A stretch of DNA of 64,000 nt from Ascarosepion bandense (taxonomy: Eukaryota > Mollusca > Cephalopoda > Sepiida > Sepiidae): NCBI GenBank assembly GCA_037127315.1, contig JBBBDQ010000398.1, positions 5,043,501-5,107,500 on the forward strand, given 5' to 3'. How positions within the stretch are numbered: the stretch's first letter is position 1; each line of letters starts with the position of its first letter. The translations under genes and the position numbers were made by a program. Shown here piece after piece: positions 1-8,793 of the stretch. Below the pieces are notes generated by a model, which saw only the letters and a program-made list of their open reading frames with translations, ran no database searches and was not told the origin of the DNA.

Positions 1-151
1 CGCGATAAAAATCCCAATTTATTTCTTCCTTAAGTTTAAATGCTCAAATAATTACAAAGTTTCGAAGAAAAAAATTTTTTGTGGTAACTCTTGACATTAT
101 TTTGGAACTTTCTTCGAGTGCGAATTTTTACAGTTCCAAAATCGATCTATC

Positions 152-154
<3 letters not shown>
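1..154. other. AT-rich stretch, nothing recognised
   Basis: AT-rich sequence before the first TA tract. I see no conserved frame or repeat boundary. Confidence 0.4.

Positions 155-205
<51 letters not shown>
155..205. repeat. (TA)n microsatellite
   Basis: An uninterrupted TA dinucleotide run of about 50 bp. The open frame that crosses it is only an alternating Ile-Tyr translation. Confidence 0.95.
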
Positions 206-209
<4 letters not shown>

Positions 210-456
210 TTTGCTAGAAAAAGTATATCCCTGTAATATTATTCTGGCTGAGTGGAGCTTAGAGCTACCATGCCTCTCGACGCGGTATCTCTCAGTAACT
301 TACGGATCATTCCCCTTACTCTTACTGCTCTCTCTCTATAGCAGGAGTATATGTATACTCAAGTCGAGTACATAATCATAGAAAAAGGGGAGATCCCACA
401 GCATATACAATAAGTCATAGATCGTAATAAGTTCGTCTCCAACTTTGATTTAAAGA
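206..456. other. Unclassified stretch
   Basis: Mixed-composition sequence between two TA tracts. One frame stays open through it but resembles no family I recognise. It may be part of a dispersed repeat. Confidence 0.3.
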
Positions 457-474
457 ATATATATATATATATAT
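457..474. repeat. Short (TA)n tract
   Basis: About 18 bp of TA repeats at the left edge of the 475-1004 repeat copy. Confidence 0.8.
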
Positions 475-1004
475 GGTCAAAAAATTGTATCAAATCATTT
501 TGCCAAAATTGACATGAAATAAAGATTATGAAATTTCTTTTACTTTCTTCTATTTGCCGTGTACATTTTATACCTGCGTAATATTTTTCTCCACAACATC
601 AAGTCAATTCTGGATCATAACTATCTCAAAATGTTTGAAACCTTATCCAAAAGTATTATGTATATGATCTGAACCTAAATTAACCATGAAAATAATAATT
701 CTAAAGCATGTATATATAAAATAAACTGTCACAACTGATATATGTAATGAAAAAGTTTAAAAACCGTACCTATGAACAGTAAGTTATTTTATATACAATA
801 AATTATCAAAGGCGTTGGTCATACATAGAAAAAAGTTTAACCACAAGTTAGATCTAAAGAATGCCACAGTTATAAAATGGGAATATATATTACATAGAAG
901 AGACATTCTCGACATTGCCGCTCTTAGATTTGTTAAAAATACAAATCTACTTCCTGGATTATCTGAAATATCACCGTTTCTGAAAGGATTACTACGTTTC
1001 TAAC
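475..1004 (+). repeat. Diverged interspersed repeat, copy A (paired with 4760-5206)
   Basis: This segment matches 4760-5206 in the same orientation over several hundred bases. Shared blocks include TTTGCCAAAATTGA, TTCTATTTGC, TTTTTCTCCACAACATC, ATGATCTGAAC and AATAATAATTCT. Its last ~45 bases, ending in ATTACTACGTTT, correspond to the right arm of the palindrome at 5207-5288. It contains a 62-codon open frame at 815-1003 of no recognised family. It is probably a decayed mobile element of unknown class. Confidence 0.6.
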
Positions 1005-1091
1005 CAAATGCTAATTTCAATAAAATCTTTATAATTCTAACACAGAACTCTCACCAGTCGCGATGAAATTTCTTCCCTCAGAGATGCCACG

Positions 1092-1127
1092 ATTCTTGGG
1101 TGCCTATTGGGACTTATGCTCAGAAGA
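1092..1127. repeat. Short conserved repeat block (copy 1 of 3)
   Basis: The block TGGGTGCCTATTGGGACTTA followed by TGCTCAGAA recurs almost unchanged at 2609-2645 and in weaker form at 6152-6183, always on the same strand. The 2.6-kb copy lies just downstream of a LINE C-terminal domain on the minus strand, so the block may come from that LINE's 3' region. Confidence 0.5.
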
Positions 1128-1163
1128 AAATAAACTTAGATTGCTTAATAATTATGGCGAGTA

Positions 1164-1164
<1 letters not shown>

Positions 1165-1217
<53 letters not shown>
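1165..1217. repeat. (TA)n microsatellite
   Basis: About 53 bp of TA repeats. Minus-strand open frames nearby are extended by Ile-Tyr translation of this run. Confidence 0.95.
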
Positions 1218-1221
<4 letters not shown>

Positions 1222-1515
1222 AATAATAACTAACCAGACTCTGTAAGTATCTTAATCCTAACTTTATACAAAGATAAACTTCAAGAAAAACGAATAACCG
1301 ACAGAATCTAATTCCGTTAACATCCGTCGCACTAAGGCGTTGGATAAGAGGGGGAAAAAAAAAGAAATCCGCGGAATAAAGACAAGACATACGATACTCC
1401 GCAGTAAAGAAAAAAACCCCAAACGGAACCAACCACAAAAAAAGAAGAAAAAGTGCTCGATACAAATACAAACAAATGCAAAAGTAGAAATGAAAAGCAA
1501 AAGTAGAGCAAAGAC
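1218..1515. other. Purine-rich unclassified stretch
   Basis: The plus strand is A/G-rich, especially 1345-1515, with many AAAG runs. It gives a Lys-rich frame on one strand and a Phe/Leu-rich frame on the other. I see no protein family and treat it as low-complexity sequence next to the palindrome. Confidence 0.4.
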
Positions 1516-1629
1516 ACATAAAGAATCACAAGATAGCCAAAACCTACCGCGGTTTCACACAGCGGCTCGTCAGGCCCTGACGAGCCGTTGTGTGAAACCG
1601 CGGTAGGTTTTGGCTATCTTGTGATTCTT

Positions 1630-1634
<5 letters not shown>
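1516..1634. repeat. 59-bp-arm near-perfect palindrome
   Basis: The left arm 1516-1574 and right arm 1576-1634 are reverse complements around a single central C at 1575. I see one mismatch, near 1561/1589. The centre reads CGTCAGG-C-CCTGACG. The arms are GC-richer than the surroundings and contain CCGCGGTTTCACAC. The right arm runs directly into a (TA)n tract, and there is no loop. Confidence 0.9.

Positions 1635-1667
<33 letters not shown>
1633..1667. repeat. (TA)n microsatellite abutting the palindrome
   Basis: A TA run of about 35 bp that starts inside the last bases of the palindrome's right arm. Confidence 0.9.
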
Positions 1668-1671
<4 letters not shown>

Positions 1672-1940
1672 TTAAAATATTTAATCCAAACGGAAAAATA
1701 AAAAGGTAAATCCCAAAACATGATCCTAATTAATATTACTTTTAATATTAGGATATGATACAGGAGGAGAGCTCAATGTAATTAAAATTACAGCGCTAAT
1801 ATAAAATAAAACTTTTATTTCCCTTTTTATTTTATTTTTATTTTATTTTTGAAATAGGTACTGTTGCTGATGAGATGTGAAATCTCTCTTAGGGATTTCA
1901 TGTCGAAATGATCATTCAACAATTTTGAATATTGAAATTT

Positions 1941-1945
<5 letters not shown>
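1668..1945. other. AT-rich stretch
   Basis: AT-rich with a small imperfect hairpin at about 1723-1753 and a TTTTATTTTTATTTTA run near 1825-1850. No gene seen. Confidence 0.4.

Positions 1946-1993
<48 letters not shown>
1946..1993. repeat. (TA)n microsatellite
   Basis: A TA dinucleotide run of about 48 bp. Confidence 0.95.
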
Positions 1994-1996
<3 letters not shown>

Positions 1997-2600
1997 ATAT
2001 TAATTTATGGAACCCGTAGATATGATTGATTGTTAAGGATGATAGAAAAATGTACGGTTCCTTATACAGTTCCATGAAGTAACTAAAATCCTTGCGCTTT
2101 TCTAACAAGAATCAGATCAAATAGTACTCATTCCTTACTATTTTATCTAACCCATGTGCATATTCACAATGAGCCTATTAAATCACCTATGGCATTAAAA
2201 TATATAAAACTGTTTTGTTGTGCTTATTTTTGTTATCGTATTTTAATTTTATATTAAATATAAAAATGAATAAATGTATGACACGAAATGAGAGGAAGGT
2301 TATGTAATCAAGAACGAAAATAAAATACAACAAACAATAAAAATAAAAATAACATATGTTAGTAGGTCCCGTTCAAACCACCGAAAAATAAGAGAGCCCC
2401 GTGAATTCTGCTGCTCAGCAGAATCAAGCAGCTCACTCGCTAAGTATAGAAATTATTACGGGGTCGCCAACTGGGTACCACGTGATTGGATAACAAACAA
2501 CCTATCACGGGCTACCGTTTTAGATTTTCAACAAACACCCCACGTGATCGGGTTTTACAAACTCCCTTCGTCTTTTGCTTGTTGGAGCCTTACAGACAAG
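1994..2600. other. Unclassified stretch
   Basis: AT-rich to about 2380, then moderately GC-rich. On the minus strand TTGGCGACCCCG (about 2466-2477) resembles a retroelement primer-binding site, but no LTR pair is visible, so I do not call one. It may be the downstream part of the Tx1-like LINE. Confidence 0.35.
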
Positions 2601-2608
2601 ACGTCCCC

Positions 2609-3060
2609 GATCCTTGGGTGCCTATTGGGACTTATGCTCAGAAAAACTAAACAGTTCCTAGTGCGAATAAGCTTCGTAATGTAAGATCCCTTCCATCATC
2701 ATCCCCTCCACGGATACCCGCTTTGAAAACACCATCCTTCTTACCCCAGAACACGGGGGTGACACACCCTCTCACGAGTATGCGTGTTCAATCGACCCAA
2801 AGCTGTCAACTCGCCGACACAATCCCAGAACCGGCGCACCTGAGAACAGTCGTAGAAGGCATGAGCAGGCCCTTTTTTTAAACCAAGGTCACACTGGTAA
2901 CAGTCGAACACATCTGCTTAGATCACTCTGAAGCCAACATCTTTGAGAGATTGCGTGTTCCCGGTTAAACGCCAGGTAAGCAAACCTCAGGATCAAAAAC
3001 AGCGCAAATTGGTCGCCGACAATCCGAGATACTGACAGTGGATCCGACTTAACTCCTTAC
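2609..3060 (-). mobile_element. Tx1/L1-like LINE, C-terminal zinc-knuckle fragment
   Basis: Read on the minus strand, one frame encodes a zinc-binding reverse-transcriptase C-terminus. It has a C-x2-C pair (Cys codons at about 2902 and 2891), then H-x4-C (about 2864 to 2847), followed by a VRRFWD motif. This C-C-H-C pattern and the trailing FW are typical of the region after the RT domain in L1/Tx1-type LINEs. The frame carries at least one stop (RVI-stop-AD) and another soon after the HPRVLG segment. No RT palm motif remains, so the copy is 5' truncated. The conserved block at 2609-2645 lies downstream in LINE orientation. Family placement within L1/Tx1 is tentative. Confidence 0.6.
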
Positions 3061-3217
3061 ACTAGTTAAAAATAAGAGGTTCTCCAGAACGTAAAAGGCA
3101 ACTGAAGTTCGAAGTAGCACAGATGAAATTTCAACACGGTGGAAGAATTGAAAATGTTTTTGGGCTTACGACGGTATTCAGCTCCAGAAAAAAAAAATGA
3201 TATAAACATTCTAAAAG

Positions 3218-3254
3218 AGATAAATAGATAGATGGATATATTTGAAAGGCTGAA

Positions 3255-3289
<35 letters not shown>

Positions 3290-3308
3290 TGAACAGGCTG
3301 ATGAATAG

Positions 3309-3364
<56 letters not shown>

Positions 3365-3375
3365 TGAACAGGCTG

Positions 3376-3424
<49 letters not shown>

Positions 3425-3436
3425 TAGATAGAACAG

Positions 3437-3500
<64 letters not shown>

Positions 3501-3513
3501 TGAACAGGCTGAG
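3218..3513. repeat. (GATA)n array with GAACAGG interruptions
   Basis: Tetranucleotide GATA runs are separated by short interruptions such as TATGAACAGGCTGA, TAGAACAGGA and GAAAGGCTGAAA. The same interruption appears in the much larger array at 26736-28705. The LSIYLS-type open frame on the minus strand is only a translation of the repeat. Confidence 0.95.
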
Positions 3514-3736
3514 ATTTAAATAAGGTTACTCCCGGTTTCTGGGTGATGAAGCACATGACTCCAGAGCTACCATTACTTTTTTCGATCGGGGTGCGAGATA
3601 CATTTCAAAGGTTGTTATAGAACTTACCACTCCAGAGAGAAATCGGGTACTCTCATATATACCGTACTCGAGAATGTGAGAACCACATATCAGTCCATTG
3701 AATAAAAAATAGAAAAATTCAAATCTTGTATGACCA
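3514..3736. other. Unclassified stretch
   Basis: Ordinary mixed sequence between the GATA array and the 5S-headed SINE. Nothing recognised. Confidence 0.35.
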
Positions 3737-4105
3737 CTAGTTTTGTGTCTAGTAATTCATTTTTCTTTTCAAGTATCAAGATTTATTGGGATTTGCTTTT
3801 TTTTTAAGGGCAGGGTCGACAAGTCCTACCCTTTTTATTTAACGCATAACTGGGACAGATTAATACCTTTCCCAAGGGCACCAGTGCTTAAGTGAATGCA
3901 GGGTATTCAAATGGAATTCAATCTCGGCTCACTGATATCTCTTTCCGGGCCGATATCCACTGCACCACAACGCACATCCGTCACCAAACGCTTACAGCAC
4001 CGGATATTTCTAAGCGGTAAACCATCTAAGTACTGACCAGGCTCAACATTGCTTCACTTCGATGATCGAGCGAGAACCGGTGTTTTCAAGTGATAGGCCG
4101 TAAGC
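3737..4105 (-). mobile_element. SINE-5S, copy 1 (5S rRNA head + tRNA-like head)
   Basis: On the minus strand the element begins with about 116 bp related to 5S rRNA (3990-4105). Its 5S control region is recognisable: GATCATCGAAGTGAAGCAAT, then CCTGGTCAGTACTTAGATGG. A tRNA-derived segment follows, with an A-box-like TGGTGCAGTGG and a weakened B-box. Next comes a body shared with SINE-A (CTTGGGAAAGGTATTAATC), then a family-specific 3' part with a GGTAGGACTTGTCG block and a tail ending near CTAGACACAAAAC. Two other copies lie at 9610-10122 and 50430-50895, all on the minus strand. This is a SINE and not a functional 5S gene. Confidence 0.8.
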
Positions 4106-4759
4106 CCCATTATTAGTATTTTTATCAATTTAGTAACAGGACATCATTTTTATCACACAGTCAGTTTGGAACTCACGTCTTAGTGCCAATAATGTGTGAT
4201 TGTTAAAATCACCCTTCCAAAATTTTGAAAAGATATTACTAACAATTGATTGTAATATATTTATCCCCATGGAAAACAGACAGGAGATTGACATGAAACT
4301 AATTTAAATACATGTATATCTCCCCCCATACATTTTTTACGACAGTCAAATTGCTGCAACAGTCGCTCACCCTGAATCAAGATTTTCAACCTAAACAATC
4401 CTAGGAATGTTTACATGTCGACACAGATATTACATTTTAGAAAGTAATATTGCTAAACGCTTCATCGTTTTCCCAGTATATAAATCTGTCCGCATGTTTT
4501 TAATGAAGATAAACGTGCGAAGCATTTAAGCGACATTTACGTCAAATGTTTTAACGTCTGGTTTCAGTCTCTCATTTTACGAAGAACTCTCTGTTAACAA
4601 ATGGAGATCTAAGGATAAAAGTTTTCTCTGAACGCCAATCCATAAAAGTAACACGTTTCTTAATTTGTCCGCCATTCTTCTAAAAATTAACTTACAGAAT
4701 TTATACTATAGTCGAATAATTTAATGTCTTCATATACATGCACACAATTAAATAAATAC
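4106..4759. other. AT-rich unclassified stretch
   Basis: AT-rich, without a conserved frame, SINE box or tandem repeat that I can identify. Confidence 0.4.
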
Positions 4760-5206
4760 TACTAAACTGGTTTGCCAAAATTGATATTAAGAAAGAGTAC
4801 CAACATTTTTAATAACGTCCTTCTATTTGCTGTGTGCATTCTATACTTACGCGGTCATTTTTCTCCACAACATCCAGGAACTTCTTGATTATAGCTATAT
4901 CAAATTATTTGAAACGTTATCTAAATGTATCATATATATGATCTGAACGAAAAGTACGTATAAAAATAATAATTCTGAAGCTACTGTATATAAAATGTCA
5001 CAACTATTTGATAAAATGGAAAAAAAACTTACAAAAATTTAAAAACCGTATTTATGAACAAGAATATATTTTATATACTATAAGTTATCAAATGCTTCAG
5101 TCATAATCACAATTAAGTTTAACCACAAAGTTGATCTTGCAAACAGGATAGTAAGTTACTTAGAAGGAAAATTCCTGAGTTTCTCTCTTGAATCTTATCA
5201 AAAAAT
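4760..5206 (+). repeat. Diverged interspersed repeat, copy B (paired with 475-1004)
   Basis: It aligns with 475-860 in the same orientation, with shared blocks such as TTTGCCAAAATTGA, TTTTTCTCCACAACATC, ATGATCTGAAC and ATAAGTTATCAAA. The 3' portion differs from copy A and ends in the palindrome at 5207-5288. The arm of that palindrome matches the 3' end of copy A. Confidence 0.6.
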
Positions 5207-5288
5207 AACGTAGTAATTCTTTCAAGAACGGAGATATTTCAGACAATCCAGTCTGAAATATCTCCGTTCTTGAAAGAATTACTACGTT
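5207..5288. repeat. 38-bp perfect palindrome with 6-nt spacer
   Basis: Arms 5207-5244 and 5251-5288 are exact reverse complements around the spacer AATCCA. The right arm resembles the 3' end of repeat copy A (about 960-1000), so the palindrome looks like an inverted duplication of that element's end. Its right edge overlaps the poly-T of the following SINE-T. Confidence 0.95.
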
Positions 5289-5650
5289 TTTTTTTGTTTT
5301 TTTTTTAAATTATATCACCCCGAGCAAGGTGATAACGCCACTGATCCGCAGGGGGATACGTAAGAGTAAAACGACTGGAAAAGAGAAAGCCGAAAACCAC
5401 ATCCTAAACAGGGAACAAGGGATGAGCCTCTTCACCTGTTCAATAGACGTGGGAGGAGTGTGAACCAGGCGATTGTTTAGTCTATCTACTCCAATTGGAA
5501 AAAAAAGAAAAGAGTGAAAAGATTGGAAAAGAGAAGACCGGAAACCGCATCCTAAACAGGAAACAAGGGATCACCTGTTCAGTAGACGTGGGTGGAGTGA
5601 AAAGCGGGCGATAGTCTAGTCTATCTACTCCTAATGGAAAAAAAAAATGA
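5286..5650 (-). mobile_element. SINE-T dimer (short retroposon with LINE-L tail)
   Basis: A minus-strand element with a poly-A end (poly-T at 5286-5307) and a 3' tail block matching LINE-L: CCTTGCTCGGGGTGATAT plus CCCCCTGCGGATCAGTGGCG. The head contains CTTGTTCCCTGTTTAGGATG and ACTCCTCCCACGTCTATTG. The head is present twice (about 5350-5500 and 5520-5640), separated by an A-rich spacer. Only the copy next to the poly-A carries the LINE-like tail. The element at 10918-11212 has the same dimer layout. Confidence 0.75.
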
Positions 5651-6309
5651 ACAGTTAGAGGTGGAGGCGAAGCGGTAGAGGAAGAAGAGATAGGTAATCG
5701 ATCTTAGAAGTGAGAGACGGAAGCACATGAAAGCATGATCCAGGTATTCAAGAGATGTTACCTTGGTTGGAGGTAGGTGTTCGCTGATATAAAAACCAAG
5801 CCCATGCATATGGACATTGGAGTGCTTCCTGGAGAGGGAGGATAACCAGGAACGAAAAACCCATCTCAGAATGAAGAGGCGTTGCCACCATGCTCAATAA
5901 CTGCAAAGAGCTTCCAGCCGAACTAACGAAATTTCAACGCCAAAATCAAGAGCAAACAGTACTAATGCCAGTAATTAAAAACTTCAATTTCAAAAGAAAA
6001 TTAAGGTTAAAATTACGAATTCAAACAGAAATGAAGAACAATTAAAACGACGAAAAATTAAAAAAAAAAAAATTTCCAAGCAAAAAATAATTTCAATTTT
6101 CTCTTTCTGATTCTGACGCAAAACGATTTTTCCCTGAAGAAAGCCACATGCCCTGGCTGTCTTTTGGGACTACACGCTCAGCCCAGAAATGGGACCCATA
6201 TATAGGATTCATCGCTAAGTATGCTAAAAAATTACGATTTACTGTACAGTTCCACACCAACTCCTAGCACTATTTTCTAGCTTTACAAGATTAGACTGAA
6301 AATGGAGCG
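5651..6309. other. Unclassified stretch with repeat fragments
   Basis: The part around 5856-5890, CTCAGAATGAAGAGGCGTTG then CCACC, resembles about 44972-45000, beside another SINE-T head. Part of this stretch may therefore belong to a dispersed repeat flanking SINE-T. An A-rich tract lies at 5985-6100. The conserved block CTTTTGGGACTACACGCTCA occurs near 6162-6181. Confidence 0.35.
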
Positions 6310-6715
6310 CTGCTCTAATATATCTTCAAAAGCAATCCAGCCTTCATTTTCCACACTCGATTGAGCCCAAAAGCGTTCAGCGTCTTTGTAGATAACGAAT
6401 TCTTTTCCACCGTACAACAGCTTTCCTCTCGGACGAGACATCGCTATTTCCATGAAGAGTATACAAATGAACTACACTTTTTAATTTCATCAATCCTTAT
6501 CCTCATTTTCTTTCTATTCTCGGCGTGAGATTAAGTTCTACTTGAGCAGCTTCTACTCACTATCATCTGTCTTGTGAAACCGACCTTAAGAGATTCGTTA
6601 CACTCATAACCAGTTCAATTCTGGGGTTGACCATACATTTCAACATGAACTGTGACACTTACTTAGTCACAATCTACCACGAGTGGGCCTCGTGACTTTT
6701 ACAGAAAAAATTCCC
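6310..6715 (+). mobile_element. LINE-M, 3' fragment
   Basis: Broken frames encode the C-terminal region after the RT domain of a jockey/CR1-like LINE. Recognisable pieces are a STLD-x-AQKR segment, RDIAIS, and YTNELHF, which correspond to the 'RRD..SLF.RYFHG...DEL' region of such proteins. The tail around 6690-6715 (ACCACGAGTGGGCCTCGTGA) resembles the 3' ends of the copies at 22915-23100 and 43290-43965. Several stops and frameshifts are present and no RT core remains. Confidence 0.5.
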
Positions 6716-7289
6716 AATCTACTATAAAATCCATTTTTCATATACCCATGCATATGTATAAGACGTTAAAAATTTTAGTTCGTTTTTCAGGTATTTCATC
6801 CCCTCAACTCATTTCATTTTTCATTATTTTTTTAATTATATAGTATATTATTCTATATAGATGCATTTTAATGTAATGGATTTGTTACCCATTTGTAGGT
6901 GCTTTTTTGTAAATATGTGGTATTGTAGTGTGTGAAGGATTGGGAGGTGATGGATGGGTTCTTGTGGTAAATGTGCAAATTGATTAATGAGTGATTGGGT
7001 CGTGACAGTGTTTAGCAAAGTATGAGATAGTGAGTACCACCCTCTTCCCAAACACTTTTTGACCTTGTGCCACAATTTGTATATTTTACAAATAAATATT
7101 GTATTAGACGTTAAAAGCTTATTCGCTAATGTCCCAGTCTATGAAACTATCGACATCGTCCTAAAGAACTTATAAAATATCCCCTCGTTCACACTTTCTG
7201 AAATTTTCAACAATTCTACGAAAATTTTTGCTACCCTGCAACAACATTATACGACCATTTTGTACCATTGGATGTACCACTGACTGGGC
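6716..7289. other. Unclassified stretch
   Basis: AT-rich, with no convincing frame. A 75-codon minus-strand open frame at 6848-7075 resembles no family I know. Confidence 0.35.
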
Positions 7290-7566
7290 GTTGAGGTGTA
7301 ATTAATATCGGTTCGGGACGAAAAATCGGAGAGCCGAGTTCGAATTCCGGCACATATATTTTTGGAAATGTATCTCCTTTAGCTAAGAACTGAAATGCAG
7401 AACATGCTGGGTTCAATAACCTTGGTTGGCAACCAGTCTACCGCAGAAAGTGGAGGCAACCTCAGCCTACCTTGGAGATATCTTCTACCCAGTCAGATAT
7501 CTCTAAAAAAGGGACACGATCTCCCAAGCGTGTATCCCGTAAGGTGATCAACTGATTGACTGATAA
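7290..7566 (+). mobile_element. SINE-A copy (plus)
   Basis: A tRNA-derived SINE. The B-box region reads GCCGAGTTCGAATTCCGG, followed by the body block TTGGCAACCAGTCTACCGCA and the 3' block CCAAGCGTGTATCCCGTAAG. The A-box (GTAATTAATATCGG) is eroded and the middle of the element is diverged. Confidence 0.8.
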
Positions 7567-7569
7567 TAT

Positions 7570-7760
7570 GACGGATTAGCCATGAGTTCGGCCGCTGGAC
7601 CGACTCTTTTTCATTTCTGCATGCGTCATGTGGGAAGCAAAATTTCCAATATAATTTCTTGATATGCTCACGTTATGTCGACGACGCATTCATATTAGTA
7701 AACAGCTTAAATGAAATAAAATTCTGAAAGTTAATTTTGAAAATAACTCGCTCTTTAAAT
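7570..7760 (+). mobile_element. Penelope-like element, reverse transcriptase core fragment
   Basis: Beginning at 7570 one frame reads DGLAMSSAAGPTL, the conserved 'DG.AMGSPL.P..AN' block of Penelope-like RTs. A frameshift follows, then YVDDAFILVNSL with the catalytic YVDD codons at 7674-7685. Order and spacing fit RT motifs B and C of Penelope-like elements. A stop follows after about 15 residues. It lies immediately 3' of a SINE-A. This is a dead remnant, and no GIY-YIG domain is joined to it here. Confidence 0.6.
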
Positions 7761-8206
7761 GCATTATCGTAACAAGTGATAAATTATTTTAAAATATCGT
7801 TATGATAAAAAAATCTTACTCACAAAAACTGTTAAATATATTCATTAAAATCATTTGTGAGAATTATTGAATCATCTGTGATATCAAAATTAAATTTGTA
7901 TCTTCAAAAATAGGTCTTTGATAACATATCACTTTTTCTGGTTATGAATACTATATCTGAGGCCCTGTACAAGTTTATCGATAGTCTAGAAAGATTTCCA
8001 CTATTAAAGTACAATTTAACTTTCATCGGTCGTGGTAGAGACGCTCTAAAGCATGTTGTATCTCATCACGGTTTCTCTTGGCGACAGGTGCGCAGGTCCG
8101 AACCCAAACGGAGATGGCATATTATTCCCTTTATAAAATTTCTCAAATATTCAAACCGGTAGACGTAAATAGATAAATATAGTATTTAATAAAACGGTCA
8201 CTCTAC
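7761..8206. other. Unclassified stretch with a 72-codon frame
   Basis: AT-rich sequence. The plus-strand frame at 7944-8162 is open for 72 codons, with a basic C-terminus (SEPKRRWH), but I recognise no family. It could be decayed Penelope-like sequence, since such pieces flank it on both sides. Confidence 0.3.
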
Positions 8207-8230
8207 TCAATCACGGTTACCCACTAAAAT

Positions 8231-8244
8231 GTTTACATTATATA

Positions 8245-8307
<63 letters not shown>
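8231..8307. repeat. (TA)n microsatellite
   Basis: A TA run of about 75 bp with a few interruptions at its left end. It forms the left outer edge of an inverted repeat pair. Confidence 0.95.
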
Positions 8308-8310
<3 letters not shown>

Positions 8311-8473
8311 GTTTTGGGGAAAAATGTCTATCTTTTATACAGGTTACATTAAAATATAAGGTAAGATAATATAAGATATTAAGATATATAAGATAAGGAA
8401 TCATCATTAAGATTTTTATATACTGTTTCATGTTTCGTATAATTCTTTTTCTTTTCGGAACTCAAATTATATC
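8308..8473 (-). mobile_element. Penelope-like 5'/junction fragment, inverted copy
   Basis: On the minus strand this segment matches the plus-strand segment 8582-8680. Arm TTTTCGGAACTCAAATTAT (about 8454-8472) is the reverse complement of 8582-8600, and similarity continues outward to the TA runs on both sides. The conceptual minus-strand peptide (YIKILMMIPYLIYLN) resembles the one on the plus side. I read it as one half of a head-to-head pair. Confidence 0.45.
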
Positions 8474-8514
8474 ATAATTTTCAAAAGCTTTTGTACGTAT
8501 AAATCAAAATTAAT

Positions 8515-8670
8515 TCTTGATAATGGCTAGAACTATAGCCAAAATGACTCGAAAGTACAAAATCTTTGAACAATTCTTACATAATTTGAGTTCCGAAAAA
8601 AAGCTTATACAAACAGATGAAAAATTGTATAAAAAAAATTAATGATAATATCTTGTCTGTCATTTTTAAT

Positions 8671-8680
<10 letters not shown>
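8515..8680 (+). mobile_element. Penelope-like 3'UTR/5' junction fragment
   Basis: It starts with TTGATAATGGCT, as does the Penelope-like 3' region near 26106. It leads into a frame reading NCIKKINDNILSVIFND, which resembles NLHKINRQNLSILFNET at about 26220 and KYNRHLLSVIFNSI on the minus strand near 23600. Each of these passes into or near a TA tract. Penelope-like elements are known for tandem/pseudo-LTR arrangements in which a 3' end joins a 5' start, and this segment fits that. Confidence 0.5.

Positions 8681-8722
<42 letters not shown>
8672..8722. repeat. (TA)n microsatellite
   Basis: TA run of about 50 bp directly after the Penelope-like junction peptide. Confidence 0.95.
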
Positions 8723-8728
<6 letters not shown>

Positions 8729-8793
8729 ATAGCGTCTACTTGATCCTCTATAAAATATTGTACCCAAAACCATATTTTGTTATTTATTTAATC

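Noticed and set aside
91..375. 94-codon plus frame across the first TA tract
   Set aside because: Mostly Ile-Tyr repeat; the remainder matches no family and the start is in low-complexity DNA.
2466..2477. TTGGCGACCCCG as a primer-binding site of an LTR element (minus)
   Set aside because: No pair of long terminal repeats and no gag/pol motifs were found around it.
3990..4105. A genuine 5S rRNA gene
   Set aside because: The sequence is diverged and fused to tRNA-type SINE sequence; two more copies have the same fusion.
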